A stretch of DNA of 64,000 nt from Sphingomonas sp. SORGH_AS_0879 (GCF_030819175.1 NZ_JAUTBJ010000002.1:1002001-1066000); one strand, 5' to 3'; counted from the first letter of the stretch, positions 28,997-38,618 are shown. Notes: generated from the sequence alone by a model not told the origin. Numbers and translations: made by a program.

Positions 28997-29731
28997 ATGG
29001 AATATGACGCCATCGAAGCCCGCCGCCGCCGCGAATATGAGGCGGCCATCGCGGTAGAACGCCGGGCTGAGGAACGGCTGGCCGAGATCAAGCGAAGGGC
29101 GCGTAACGCCAAGGGGCGATTATTGTCGACCACGCGATCGGAGCAGTGGCACCGCATGGCCCTCGCGTGGCTCGAACGCGATGCGGGATACACGGGCGAA
29201 ATGGCGGCGGCACGCGTCTGGCTGCGCCACCAGCCGCTCGACGCTTATATCGAGCTGGTCGCACCCTTCGCCGCCGCGATGCCGGGCGCCACGATCATCG
29301 CGGCCGAGGTTGCGGCGGTCCGTGCCCATCTCGACGAGTGGACGAAGCGCGGCGAGGCGCTGCTGCTCGATCGCGCCAGCCGCGCCTATGCGGAGGACGT
29401 CGCGGGCTTTCGCGTCTGGCAGCGTGATCATCCGGACAGCAATGCATGGCGGCGCAAGGCGATGACGAAATCGCAGGGATTCCTGATCGGACGGATGGTG
29501 GCCGCGCTCGATCTCGAGCCGCCCGCCCGGATGAATCGCGGTGAGGCGCACGACTGGATCGAACGGCATGGCGGAAATCCACGGCTCGCCGGCCCGCCGG
29601 TCGATCCCGATACCCCGCACGGGCCGCCGCCCGCCTCGGTCGACGTCGCAGCCGCGTCGACCGGCCAGGTGATCAGCGCAACCGATCGAACCTTGCTCGA
29701 CGACACGAGCACCGTGGGGAACGCGGCATGA
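28997..29731 (+). CDS. Hypothetical element protein A (coiled-coil)
   Basis: This 244-residue protein begins MEYDAIEARRRREYEAAIAV, a long charged coiled coil (about 1-45). It has a helical middle (LVAPFAAAMPGATIIAAEVA, WRRKAMTKSQGFLIGRMVA) and a Pro-rich tail. No family is recognised. It opens a three-gene operon in which each start overlaps the previous stop (ATGA), divergent from the relaxase. An accessory role in mobilization or maintenance is inferred from position only. Confidence 0.6.
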   Translation: MEYDAIEARRRREYEAAIAVERRAEERLAEIKRRARNAKGRLLSTTRSEQWHRMALAWLERDAGYTGEMAAARVWLRHQPLDAYIELVAPFAAAMPGATIIAAEVAAVRAHLDEWTKRGEALLLDRASRAYAEDVAGFRVWQRDHPDSNAWRRKAMTKSQGFLIGRMVAALDLEPPARMNRGEAHDWIERHGGNPRLAGPPVDPDTPHGPPPASVDVAAASTGQVISATDRTLLDDTSTVGNAA

Positions 29732-30060
29732 CCGACATCCTCGACGAAATCCGCTCGGTCGTCGTCGGCGACCGCGTCGAGCGCTTTCAGGGTTACGACG
29801 CGCTGGCGCGTCGTGCCGAAGGCCTGATCGGCCGGATGCAGCAGATCGAAAGCGCGCTGGGTGCGAACCCGCGCGACGCGGAAGAGGAGTGGCACGATCT
29901 GGCGACCGCCGCCGAAGCGCTCGTCGCCATCACGGCGGCGCAGGAAGCGTGGCTTGCGGATTACGACGCGGCGTTGGCCCGCACGGTCGAGCAAGCGCGC
30001 GGCGACCTACGATCCCTCAACATCCAGCAAGGTAACGTGAACGCAGGAGACGATTCATGA
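29728..30060 (+). CDS. Hypothetical element protein B
   Basis: This 110-residue acidic helical protein (MTDILDEIRSVVVGDRVERF... EEWHDLATAAEALVAITAAQ) overlaps the preceding gene by 4 bp and the following one by 4 bp, so its synthesis is coupled to both. The first residues resemble those of the next protein (MSIIDEIAAAV), which hints at a shared N-terminal helix. The function is unknown. Confidence 0.6.
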   Translation: MTDILDEIRSVVVGDRVERFQGYDALARRAEGLIGRMQQIESALGANPRDAEEEWHDLATAAEALVAITAAQEAWLADYDAALARTVEQARGDLRSLNIQQGNVNAGDDS

Positions 30061-31778
30061 GCATCATCGATGAAATCGCCGCAGCGGTCGCGCAAGCCGA
30101 CCTTGACGACGGCATCGATCCGTCGGTCGGTCTGCGGCGCGGCTGGGATTATTGGATGCCGGGCCAGCCGCTGAGCGATGGCTGCGGCATCGCCCGCACG
30201 CCCCATCGTCTCCCGATCGATATGACGTCGCTGCCAGAAGGCGCGGTCGCGATCATCGACGGTACCATGACCGTGGCGCGCCTCAGCGGATCGGTCTGGC
30301 GGCAGATCATGGTCCGCCCGCGTGAGTCTGGTGCGGGTGAAGGCCAAGACGTATTTGCCGTCAGCAGCATGGCCGCGCATTGTCGACGTGCCGAGCATCT
30401 CGTCACGCTGGTCGGTCATTCGCCCCGCGATCTGGCGATCTATCTCGACGACCTGCGGCTGCGCGACCGTGCAGTCTTCGATCGGGTGATCGCCAAGGAT
30501 CTCAAGGGGGCGGTCGCGCTGCGTCGTGCGATCGTCGATGATCCGTGGCCGGATCGTGTGCGGGGGCTGTGGGAAAAGCCCGAGGCGGATTATCTCCCGC
30601 CCTTCCTCGTCGCGGTCCTCTACGGCGAACTGGCCCGCCTAGCCATGAATCATGCCGGGCTGCTCGTCATGGCCTTCGACGCGGGCATCGAGCTTTCGAC
30701 CCGTCGCCTTGTGCCGCGCATACCGCTGGCGGCCGGTCCCCATCAGCCGGCCGCCGTCAGGCGGGGCATCGAGATGCTGCCCTTTCAATCGATCGCCCTG
30801 GGCGCGCCGGGGACCATCCTGCAGCGCGGCGATGCCGAAGCCGCAGCGGCCTGGGCCAAGATGTGCGCGGCGAGCCTGTCGGTGACGGCCAAGGAACGGG
30901 AGGGTCTCGATATCGCGCCCGCCACGCCCAAGCAGGCCAAGGCGATCGCCCGCAATGTCGAGGCTAGCCCCGCCTTCTGGCTGGAACAACGCAAGGACCA
31001 TGGATGGTCGCGCCAGAACCGCCCCGCCGCGACATATTGGGGGCTGGATTGGCGTCAGCACGCCTCGGTCGGGCTGGTGGAAATCATGCTCACCGCCCAG
31101 GACTGGAACCGCCGCTACAGGCCGAACGGACCGAGGCTCGACGCCATGTCGATGCGCCGCGTGTCCTGGGCGATCGCGACGATCAGCTATGCATGGATGG
31201 CGGAGAACAATCCGGCTGCCGCCCTCTGGCTGTCGCGGCAGGCGCAGGGCAAGGACGAAGATCCGCTCGACGCGTTCAGTCCCTTCGCGATGGACGATAT
31301 CCTCAAGGAAAAGTCGGGCAACACGCTGCGCAAGAGGGCCCTCGCGCTGGTCGCCGACCGGCCGAAGCCCGGCGAACTTGGCTATACGGCGCGCTATCAG
31401 GCGCATCTGTGGCTGAACGATCATGGCGACGACATCGCGCATTACCGCCAGTATCAGCAGGACGCGATTATGGGATACCGCGAGGCGAAGGCGGGCATCC
31501 TGCCCGAAATCCTGCGGGATACGAGCCGTGTGCCCGAAGGGGTGGTCGCGGTGCTGGGCCGGGCACACGGCGTGTCGCCGACCCACGGTGGCATCGGACA
31601 TAACAGCCCGCCATCCTCCGACATGACCGAAGACATTGACGCCGCCCGCGGTTCGCAGAACTTCGGCATGATGATCTCGCCCCCGGCGACTGACCAGATG
31701 CGCGAAATGCTGTCGAGAAAGCCGAAGGACGCGCCAAAAAAGAAGAGAAAGAAGAAGGCGAAGACCAAGAAGCGATGA
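30057..31778 (+). CDS. Hypothetical element protein C with Lys-rich tail
   Basis: This 573-residue cytoplasmic protein (MSIIDEIAAAVAQADLDDGI...) has no transmembrane segment and no motif that I recognise. The C-terminus (SRKPKDAPKKKRKKKAKTKK, then R) is extremely basic and should bind nucleic acid. It is the last gene of the coupled operon; a perfect 15-bp hairpin follows. Large proteins of unknown function in such operons recur in sphingomonad mobile elements, but I cannot name a family. Confidence 0.6.
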   Translation: MSIIDEIAAAVAQADLDDGIDPSVGLRRGWDYWMPGQPLSDGCGIARTPHRLPIDMTSLPEGAVAIIDGTMTVARLSGSVWRQIMVRPRESGAGEGQDVFAVSSMAAHCRRAEHLVTLVGHSPRDLAIYLDDLRLRDRAVFDRVIAKDLKGAVALRRAIVDDPWPDRVRGLWEKPEADYLPPFLVAVLYGELARLAMNHAGLLVMAFDAGIELSTRRLVPRIPLAAGPHQPAAVRRGIEMLPFQSIALGAPGTILQRGDAEAAAAWAKMCAASLSVTAKEREGLDIAPATPKQAKAIARNVEASPAFWLEQRKDHGWSRQNRPAATYWGLDWRQHASVGLVEIMLTAQDWNRRYRPNGPRLDAMSMRRVSWAIATISYAWMAENNPAAALWLSRQAQGKDEDPLDAFSPFAMDDILKEKSGNTLRKRALALVADRPKPGELGYTARYQAHLWLNDHGDDIAHYRQYQQDAIMGYREAKAGILPEILRDTSRVPEGVVAVLGRAHGVSPTHGGIGHNSPPSSDMTEDIDAARGSQNFGMMISPPATDQMREMLSRKPKDAPKKKRKKKAKTKKR

Positions 31779-31781
31779 CCG

Positions 31782-31818
31782 CGTCCGTGCCATCCGTTTT
31801 CAGCGGATGGCACGGACG
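31782..31818. terminator. Perfect 15-bp hairpin between convergent genes
   Basis: CGTCCGTGCCATCCG pairs with CGGATGGCACGGACG around a TTTTCAG loop, 3 bp after the stop of the operon and 41 bp from the convergent receptor gene. It probably terminates transcription from both sides. Confidence 0.75.
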
Positions 31819-31859
31819 GCAATCCGTTGGGATCTGATCGGTCGGCACGCGGCCGATCA

Positions 31860-34112
31860 TCACTGTGTTCCGCCGGTCGGCAGTGTCGTGAAGTCGAACT
31901 GTTCCGGCTGTCGCCGTGGTGTCGAACCCAGATTGTAGGTCAGGCCGATCAGCACCGAGCGTAATTTCAGATGCTGCCCGGACTGGTCGCGGAACTGCGG
32001 CGTGTCATAGGCGGTCCGGATCCTGAAGCTGTTCAGCAGGTCGCGCCCGGTCAGGTTGAGGGAGAAGCGGCTGTCGAGCTTGCGGCGATAGCCGAAGTTG
32101 AGCATCCCGCCCACCTCACGCTTGCCCTGCGCGAGCAGCGCGTCGCCGACCCAGAAGCCCGACAGCTGGACGAAATCCGCCTTGGTCGGCTGCCAGTCGA
32201 GGCTGAACCGGCCGCTGGCCAGCAATGCCTCGCGATATTCGCCGCCGGGAATGCCGTCCGCGCGGACGGATTGATGGAACAGGTTGATGCCGCCGCTGTA
32301 GCGCAGCGTCGGTAGCAACGGGCCGTTCAGCGACAGCTCCATGCCGATGTCGCGTCGCGCGCCCAGGTTCTCGGGTCGGGTGAGCAGCAGCCCGTTGCCG
32401 ATATCCTGGGCAATATCGGTGAACGACCGGTTCGTGTCGCGGAGGTATAGCGTCGCCTGGTAGAACCCCTGACCTTGGCGTCGCTGCCAGGTCATTTCCG
32501 CCGCATTCGTCTCCTGCGGCCGCAATCCGGCATTGCCTGACCGGCGGTTGAGGGAGTCGACGAAAATGACGGCGGAGTTGAGCTGACCTGGCTGCGGTCG
32601 CTGGATGCGCCGTGAATAGCTGGCGCGCAGCGTCTCCGTCGGTGATAGCCGGTACTCGACATGAGCGGTCGGAAAGGCACGGAAATAGTGCTGGGATACC
32701 GGCGAGCTGCCATTCAGGTCGTCGATGTGGATATTCGTCTGTTCGAGCCGCAGTCCGGCTTGCGCGGACAGGTCCGTGCTCAACGGCCGTTCATAGGTGG
32801 AGTAAACGGCATTGACGGTCTGGCTCCCATTGAAGGCGTTGGTCAGCCCGTCGACTACCGCCAGTTGATCCACTGCCGCACCACGCCGAAACTCGAATCG
32901 CTGCTCCGGGCGCTGGTCGGTCAGTTCGTACCCAAGGCGCAGCTTTCCGCCACTGGCGATAGGGCGGACATAGGCGCTGGTGAAACCGAGCGTCGCCAAG
33001 CCGATGTGCTGGTCGGATCGCTCGAAGAGGTTCGGCCCTGTCGGCAGGTCGTAGCGGGTCGTGACGCGGAACAGGTTATCCGTGTCGTTAGTGTCATAGC
33101 GCAGTTCGTTGGTCCATTCATGACCGGCATTGTCGAAGCGGCGGAGCATGCGCAGCGTGCCGCCCCAGTTGGTGACGTCGAACGCTGCCGAACCATCCCG
33201 CGCGAAGGCGCCCGTCTGATTGCCTGATGTATCGCGGATGTCGAACACGTCGAGGCCCGTACCGAATGTCCGGATCGACGTGCCGCGCGCCTCAACCGTC
33301 AATTGGGTGCGGCTGTCTGGCCGATATTCGGCGGTCAGCCGACCGACCGTGCCCCGCTGGCTCGACGTGATCTCCTGATCGTCGCGGGTCGTCGACCTCA
33401 CGGCCCCGGTACTGGGGTCCAGCAATTCCCGCACGCGGAACAGGCTGAGCGTGACGGGATCGTAGCGGCTGCTGATGTCGCCGGACAGCGTCCAGCGCCC
33501 GCGCTGCCATGATCCGCTGGCCGCTCCCGTCCAGCGGCCACGATCGCCGACTGCGCCGCGGATCGAGCCGGTCGCTGTGGTCCCGGCGCGGGGCGCAGTC
33601 GGCTTGGTGATGAGGTTGATAACGCCGCCCGATCCTTCGGGGCTATAGGCGGCGGACGGGTTGGTCATGACTTCGACCCGCGCGTAGCGATCGGCCGGAA
33701 GTTGCAGAATCGTCTGGCCGCGCGACGGGCCGGTGAGCAGCCCGGACGGCTGACCATCGACCAGGATGGTCACGCTCGGATCGCCGCGGAGCGATACGTT
33801 TCCTTCAGGATCGACGTCGACAGAGGGTACGCCGCGCAGCGCATCCGCCAGCGTGCCATTGGTCGCCTGGAGGTTCTTCGACAGGCTATAGCTGGTCGCG
33901 TCGATTGATGTCTGAATGCCATCGCGCGACCCGGTCACCGTGATCGTCGCATCCTTCTCTTTCTGGCCGTCAGGTGTCGTCGTTGCGGGCGGCACCGGGC
34001 GAGAAGTGGCCGCAGGCGATACCGTCTGGCCGAAGATCGGTACGGGCAGAGCGACACCCAGCAACGTGGCGACCCGTATGGTGGCCCGGAGTGACGCGGT
34101 GTGATGATGCAT
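31860..34112 (-). CDS. TonB-dependent outer-membrane receptor
   Basis: Start taken at ATG 34112 (MHHHTASLRATIRVATLLGV), behind GGGGAAG; the frame opens at a TTG at 34130. About 750 residues. After the signal peptide come the plug domain (SYSLSKNLQATNGTLADALR, GVPSVDVDPEGNVSLRGDPS, VTILVDGQP, GGVINLITKP) and a 22-strand-type barrel with the outer_membrane_beta-barrel pattern. It imports an unknown large ligand such as a siderophore, peptide or glycan, using TonB energy. A LytTR regulator lies immediately upstream in the same direction and probably controls it. Confidence 0.85.
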   Translation of the reverse strand: MHHHTASLRATIRVATLLGVALPVPIFGQTVSPAATSRPVPPATTTPDGQKEKDATITVTGSRDGIQTSIDATSYSLSKNLQATNGTLADALRGVPSVDVDPEGNVSLRGDPSVTILVDGQPSGLLTGPSRGQTILQLPADRYARVEVMTNPSAAYSPEGSGGVINLITKPTAPRAGTTATGSIRGAVGDRGRWTGAASGSWQRGRWTLSGDISSRYDPVTLSLFRVRELLDPSTGAVRSTTRDDQEITSSQRGTVGRLTAEYRPDSRTQLTVEARGTSIRTFGTGLDVFDIRDTSGNQTGAFARDGSAAFDVTNWGGTLRMLRRFDNAGHEWTNELRYDTNDTDNLFRVTTRYDLPTGPNLFERSDQHIGLATLGFTSAYVRPIASGGKLRLGYELTDQRPEQRFEFRRGAAVDQLAVVDGLTNAFNGSQTVNAVYSTYERPLSTDLSAQAGLRLEQTNIHIDDLNGSSPVSQHYFRAFPTAHVEYRLSPTETLRASYSRRIQRPQPGQLNSAVIFVDSLNRRSGNAGLRPQETNAAEMTWQRRQGQGFYQATLYLRDTNRSFTDIAQDIGNGLLLTRPENLGARRDIGMELSLNGPLLPTLRYSGGINLFHQSVRADGIPGGEYREALLASGRFSLDWQPTKADFVQLSGFWVGDALLAQGKREVGGMLNFGYRRKLDSRFSLNLTGRDLLNSFRIRTAYDTPQFRDQSGQHLKLRSVLIGLTYNLGSTPRRQPEQFDFTTLPTGGTQ

Positions 34113-34246
34113 ATGCTTCGGCTTCCCCAAAGTGTCTGGTCGAGCCGGGGGTAAGGTTTCTCAAAGGCTTGCTGCGACAAATGCCGCGAACGAACATGTG
34201 CGGCGATGAACGGACAGGCTGTTTCGGGCGAACCGCTGCCTTGATC

Positions 34247-34270
34247 GGCGAACGGCCATATCCGTTCGCC
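34247..34270 (-). terminator. Hairpin after the LytTR gene
   Basis: GGCGAACGG-CCATAT-CCGTTCGCC lies 10 bp beyond the LytTR stop. It probably ends that transcript, so the TonB receptor gene needs its own promoter. Confidence 0.6.
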
Positions 34271-34280
34271 TAGTAGAAGG

Positions 34281-35114
34281 TCAGACCACGAAGCTGCGGA
34301 GGAGCTGGGCGCCGGATCGGCTCACCTCGATCTGCGGACCGCTGGCGAGATGCGCGATCATCCGTCCGTTGCCGGCCGGTTCCAGTCGTTCGAGATGGTC
34401 GAGGTTGATGATGCTCGACCGATGGACGCGGACGAACCGATGCGGGTCGAGCCGCTGCTGAAATTCGCCGAGGCTCATCCGGACGAGATGGCACTTGCCC
34501 GCCGACGTCGTCACCTCGCTGTAATCCTGCGCGCCGACGATCGAGACGATGTTCGCCACCTGCACCGGCACGAACTCGTCGTCGGTGCGGATGAGATAGC
34601 GTTCCAGCGGGGGCGCTGCCTCGACGAAGGACACCGGCGACGCCTCCCGCCCGCCGCGCACGGCGTAGCAGATGGCAGCGACGAGCGCATAAAGGACCAG
34701 CCCCTGGAACGCCTGCCACACCTGCGCGACCGGCGGGAAACTGTAGATGCGGATGCCGCCGTTATGCGTCGCGGCCCCCAGCGCCTGAAGCAGCAGGACG
34801 GCCCAATACCATGTGACCGCGAACGACGGCGCCAGGACGATATGCGCGAGATACTGCACGGCCACGCCCTGCGGCATGACATAGGTCTTCAGGACGGCAC
34901 GCGTCAGCGCCGCCAGCACGGCGAGAGGGGCGACGTTCGACACCGCCATCAGCGCGGCGACGAACGGCGTTACGTTCGGCCAGAAGTTGTAGAAAACCAC
35001 CCAGTAGAGACAGGTCAACAGCAGCGCACCAACCGTCCAGAGAAGGAGCAAGCTCGGTGGGCGTAGGGGGATCGCCGACAGCCGGGCGAAAGGGGATGGT
35101 TGCGGAACCGACAT
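34281..35114 (-). CDS. Membrane-bound LytTR-type transcriptional regulator
   Basis: This 277-residue protein has four hydrophobic segments within residues 20-160 (LLLLWTVGALLLTCLYWVVF, VSNVAPLAVLAALT, ITWYWAVLLLQAL-like, FQGLVLYALVAAICYAV). A LytTR DNA-binding domain follows at about 180-275: IVSIVGAQDYSEVTT, FVRVHRSSIINLDHLERLEP. Such regulators sense a signal in the membrane and bind DNA directly. It is adjacent to the TonB receptor gene, which it may control. Confidence 0.85.
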   Translation of the reverse strand: MSVPQPSPFARLSAIPLRPPSLLLLWTVGALLLTCLYWVVFYNFWPNVTPFVAALMAVSNVAPLAVLAALTRAVLKTYVMPQGVAVQYLAHIVLAPSFAVTWYWAVLLLQALGAATHNGGIRIYSFPPVAQVWQAFQGLVLYALVAAICYAVRGGREASPVSFVEAAPPLERYLIRTDDEFVPVQVANIVSIVGAQDYSEVTTSAGKCHLVRMSLGEFQQRLDPHRFVRVHRSSIINLDHLERLEPAGNGRMIAHLASGPQIEVSRSGAQLLRSFVV

Positions 35115-35276
35115 GCCCCGTTGGTACGCGAACTATGGCCGGGTCAGTCAACGGCTCAAATGTTCCACGCGGCGGGTGCTTGAGATTTCTCCTTTGTGGT
35201 TCCGCCCCAAGTCCCATGGGAAGGGTCTCGAAACCGACGTCTCAAAACGGATGGTGCTTTGAGAAAGTGATGGCGC

Positions 35277-35759
35277 TTATCTCACTGACAGGAAGAAGCG
35301 CGCTTTGGGCAGGAATAACGCCCCTTCGCGACGATAGAACCGGATTGCGTCGTGGTTCCAATCGGGTGTCTGCCACTGCATTTCTGCTAACTCGCGCTCC
35401 ACCGCATGGGCGCGCACCGCTTCCAAGAGCCTCGCGCCGACACCAAGGCCTCGGCAGCGATCCTGCACGAACAGGCAGTCGAGGTGGAGGAATGGCCGGC
35501 CGGTCCATGTCGAAAAGTCCACCGTCGCGGATGCGTATCCGACCAGCTTGCGGCCCGGGATGGCAATCCAAGCCGACAGTGGTGCCGACGTGCCGTCCAG
35601 AGCCGAACGCAAGGCTGCTTCGCTGACGCTGGCCCGCCCGTGCTCATATGAGGCATGGCTGCGGATCAGGGGAAGCATCGCCTCTGCATCCGCTCCGGTG
35701 GCAAGCCGGATGCAGAGGCCGTCGTTACCCGCGTCGGTCATGATGGAGGGATCAGGCAC
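35277..35759 (-). CDS. GNAT-family N-acetyltransferase
   Basis: Up to 160 residues (MPDPSIMTDAGNDGLCIRLA...), with an alternative ATG at 35741. It has the GNAT pattern: IRLATGADAEAMLPLIRS, LDCLFVQDRCRGLGVGARLL with the acetyl-CoA loop RGLGVG, and RFYRREGALF. The substrate is unknown. It overlaps or abuts the rhodanese gene upstream and is probably co-transcribed with it. Confidence 0.85.
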   Translation of the reverse strand: MPDPSIMTDAGNDGLCIRLATGADAEAMLPLIRSHASYEHGRASVSEAALRSALDGTSAPLSAWIAIPGRKLVGYASATVDFSTWTGRPFLHLDCLFVQDRCRGLGVGARLLEAVRAHAVERELAEMQWQTPDWNHDAIRFYRREGALFLPKARFFLSVR

Positions 35760-36159
35760 TTGGTTGACCGCTTTCCAGCGGGAAACCCTCGTCGATCCAT
35801 CCGGTCACGCCTCCGGTCATGATCTTCACCGACTTGGCCAGCTTTGCCAGGCGTAGCGCTCCCCGCGCCGCGCCATTGCAATGTGGACCTGCGCAATAGG
35901 TGACGAACAGCGTATCGGCCGGCCATGCCGACATTTTGGACGCGATGATCTTGCCATGCGGCAGATTGATCGCGCCAGGCACATGGCCCTTGGCGAACAT
36001 GTCCGGGCCGCGCACGTCGAGCAGCACGAAACCGGGGTCAGGGCGCGACAGCGCATCATGCACGTCCCAACAATCCGTCTCGAAACGGAAGGTGTCGGCG
36101 AAGTGTGCCTCGGCCTCGGGTGCCGGAGCTGCGGGTATATCGATGACGGCGTTGGCCAT
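35752..36159 (-). CDS. Rhodanese-like sulfurtransferase
   Basis: The start is ATG 36159 (MANAVIDIPAAPAPEAEAHF), behind AGGAGA; 135 residues. A single rhodanese domain (FVLLDVRGPDMFAKGHVPGA, INLPHGKI) has the active-site loop YCAGPHCNGA with Cys. It transfers sulfur from thiosulfate or persulfides. It is divergent from a GlxA-type regulator 83 bp away, which probably controls it and the GNAT gene. Confidence 0.85.
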   Translation of the reverse strand: MANAVIDIPAAPAPEAEAHFADTFRFETDCWDVHDALSRPDPGFVLLDVRGPDMFAKGHVPGAINLPHGKIIASKMSAWPADTLFVTYCAGPHCNGAARGALRLAKLAKSVKIMTGGVTGWIDEGFPLESGQPSA

Positions 36160-36242
36160 GAAGTGTCTCCTGTTGATGACGCTTTGTGCCCTTTCCCCGA
36201 CACCCCTCGCCAGTGGCTGCATTGCCGTTTATCGTAAGGATC

Positions 36243-37220
36243 ATGCCAAAGGTTTCCGCCACGCCCAATCGCCTCGTCGTAGCTCTCGCCTATGAGGGGC
36301 TTTGTGCGTTTGAATTAGGCATCACCGCCGAGGTCTTCGGCCTCTCGCGTCCGGAGATGGGGGCCGACTGGTACAGGTTTGCCGCCTGCACCGAACGGCC
36401 CGGCCGACTGGCAACGAATGCAGGTCTGGCGGTCGAGGTCGACAAGGGCCTTGATGTGCTGGCCGAGGCGGGGACGATCGTGATCCCTGGCTGGCAATCG
36501 GAGGGAGAGGTTCCGTCCGACACCCTCCGCAACGCCTTGCTTGCCGCCCATGCGCGCGGCGCACGCCTGGTCTCGATCTGCTCGGGTGCCTTCCTGCTGG
36601 CGGCGACAGGGCTTCTGGACGGTCGTCGCGCAACGACGCACTGGCGTTATGCCGAACGTCTGCAAACGGCCTATCCGACCGTCCTCGTGGATGCCGATAC
36701 GCTCTATGCCGGCGACGATCGCGTCTTCACCTCGGCCGGATCGGCAGCCGGGATCGACCTGCTGCTCCATCTGGTGCGCCTCGATTTCGGTCCCGACGCA
36801 GCGAACAGCGTGGCGCGACGCCTAGTGGTCGCCGCGCATCGCAGCGGTGGGCAGGCGCAGTTCATCGAGCGCCCGGTCCTTGCGCGGTCGGACAGTGCGC
36901 TCGGGTTGTTGCTGGACCGGCTTCGCGGCGATCTGGCGAAGCCGTGGACGATCGAACGGATGGCACGCACGGCTACCATGAGCCAGCGCACACTGGCGCG
37001 GCGCTTCCGCGAGGAAACGGGGGAAAGCCCGCTGGCGTGGCTGACCACGCAGCGTCTCGCCCTCGCGCGCGATCTTCTCGAGACGACGAACCTGTCGATG
37101 GAACACATCGCCGATAGGACAGGCATGGGAACTGCCACCAATCTGCGGCTGCACTTCACGTCGAACGTTGGCATTCCGCCGAACCTCTATCGCAAGCAAT
37201 TTCGTCGCGTCGAAGCCTGA
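36243..37220 (+). CDS. GlxA-family transcriptional regulator (DJ-1/PfpI + AraC)
   Basis: This 325-residue protein starts at ATG 36243 (MPKVSATPNRLVVALAYEGL), behind TAAGGA. It has an N-terminal DJ-1/PfpI-like domain (FELGITAEVFGL, VSICSGAFLLAATGLLDG with the elbow Cys). A C-terminal AraC double helix-turn-helix follows at about 235-320: WTIERMARTATMSQRTLARR, FREETGESPLAWLTTQRL, HIADRTGMGTATNLRLHF. Such regulators activate nearby genes when the N-domain senses a ligand. It is divergent from the rhodanese/GNAT pair, its likely target. Confidence 0.85.
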   Translation: MPKVSATPNRLVVALAYEGLCAFELGITAEVFGLSRPEMGADWYRFAACTERPGRLATNAGLAVEVDKGLDVLAEAGTIVIPGWQSEGEVPSDTLRNALLAAHARGARLVSICSGAFLLAATGLLDGRRATTHWRYAERLQTAYPTVLVDADTLYAGDDRVFTSAGSAAGIDLLLHLVRLDFGPDAANSVARRLVVAAHRSGGQAQFIERPVLARSDSALGLLLDRLRGDLAKPWTIERMARTATMSQRTLARRFREETGESPLAWLTTQRLALARDLLETTNLSMEHIADRTGMGTATNLRLHFTSNVGIPPNLYRKQFRRVEA

Positions 37221-37268
37221 TGCTGAAAGGCCACAACGCCGTCGACAACTTTTCGGTTGAAAACGGCC

Positions 37269-37315
37269 CGTGAGACGGCCGGGGCGTTCTCGGACTGGAT
37301 CGAGAAAAGAGAAAG
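37269..37315. repeat. Dispersed intergenic repeat, copy 1
   Basis: This 47-bp stretch (starting CGTGAGACGGCC) matches 48602-48648 at about 37 positions, including GGCGTTCTCG and GATCGA followed by AAAAGAGAA. The 188-bp gap here has no gene. Confidence 0.5.
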
Positions 37316-37408
37316 ATCGCGAGTTCTCAAAACTGAGCCTCTGAAAGCGCTGCCGGCAGCCGGCGGCCGGCAGTGCGAAACGGTCGCGGGCTGCCGATCC
37401 GCAATGTG

Positions 37409-38581
37409 CTAGCGGACCGACAATCGCGCTAACATCGTGGTTACCCCCTGTTCGAGCGGAGGCATTCCGGCACCCGTCAATCGCGCACGGGTTTGCCCGG
37501 AGAACAGCGACGACAAGAGCGCGCCGTCCGCTGCCGAGGGGGGGCGGTCCGGCGGCAGGATCGCCCGCAGATGCCGGATCGACGTCCGCCCGCGCAGATA
37601 GCGTAGTTGCGCGGCAAAAGGCAGCAACGCCGGCTCTCGCGACGCCGCCAGCGCAAGTTCGAAAAAGGCGCGCAGGGCCAGATCGTCACTGGGACGTTCG
37701 GCCTGATCCGCGATGAGATCCATTGGCGCATCGCCTTCGCCAAGTGGTCGAACGATCTCCCGGTACAACGCCTCGCACGCCGCGCGCAGCAGGTCGGCAC
37801 TGCTACGGAACCGGTTGGACACGATACCCAGCGTCTGCCCCGCCGTATCCGCGACCGCGCGGTGGGTCAGGCCGGGGACGCCGCGCTGCGCCACGGTGCG
37901 CGCGGCGGCGGCGGCGATCTGCTCGGCCGCCGGGTCCCAGTCGGGTATCGCCGGCTGCCCGGCCAGTGCCTCCCGCATCGCCAGCGCCCGCCATGGTGCG
38001 GGCGCTCCGGCGCGGCCATCGATCCACCCGGCCCAGGTCGAGCACAGTTCCGCCATTGCCGATCGGTCGATCAGCCGCTGCCAACGCACCAGATGCAGCG
38101 ACGTCTCGCTATCGAACAACAGCACCACCGACGGTGTCATGTCGCCGACGCCGAACCGGTTACAAATCGGTTGCCAGAAATCGAACAACAATTGCCATCC
38201 CGTCTGCGCCGCGCCGTGCCAGATGGACGCGCGCATGGCCTGCAACTGTATCTCGCGCCATGCATAGGCGAGTCCGCGCTGGTCCTCGCACCATGCATCG
38301 ATCGTCGCGCCGAGCAGATGGGCGAGGCCCCACGCATCGCCCGTGGCCGCCGACAGCGCCTGTGCCTGTGTCGCGAACCATTGTGCGGCGCGCGCCATGA
38401 CGGTGTCGGCGGCACGCAGCATCAGCCCGTCCATGTCGCCGAAATGATGATAGATGGACGACACCGGTATCGCCGCGTCGCGCGCGACACCCCGCGCGGA
38501 AATCCCGCTGCTGCCCGCCCGCTCCCATGCGCGCAGGACCGCGCCGACCAACCGGTCGCGGGTGGGTTCGATGTCCGCCAT
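37409..38581 (-). CDS. Tandem-TetR transcriptional regulator (two TetR units in one chain)
   Basis: This 390-residue protein is twice the usual TetR length. Two TetR helix-turn-helix units are visible: about residues 8-58 (GISARGVARDAAIPVSSIYH, HFGDMDGLML) and about 218-268 (GLTHRAVADTAGQTLGIVSN, RFRSSADLL). Each is followed by its own helical ligand-type domain. A single chain could bind a pair of direct or inverted half-sites without dimerising. It is divergent from the TonB receptor at 38800, and a repeated 16-bp sequence lies between them. A second protein of this design is at 49010. Confidence 0.8.
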   Translation of the reverse strand: MADIEPTRDRLVGAVLRAWERAGSSGISARGVARDAAIPVSSIYHHFGDMDGLMLRAADTVMARAAQWFATQAQALSAATGDAWGLAHLLGATIDAWCEDQRGLAYAWREIQLQAMRASIWHGAAQTGWQLLFDFWQPICNRFGVGDMTPSVVLLFDSETSLHLVRWQRLIDRSAMAELCSTWAGWIDGRAGAPAPWRALAMREALAGQPAIPDWDPAAEQIAAAAARTVAQRGVPGLTHRAVADTAGQTLGIVSNRFRSSADLLRAACEALYREIVRPLGEGDAPMDLIADQAERPSDDLALRAFFELALAASREPALLPFAAQLRYLRGRTSIRHLRAILPPDRPPSAADGALLSSLFSGQTRARLTGAGMPPLEQGVTTMLARLSVR

Positions 38582-38618
38582 CGCTACCGATTAACCGGGC
38601 GGGTCGCCCGTGTCTTCC

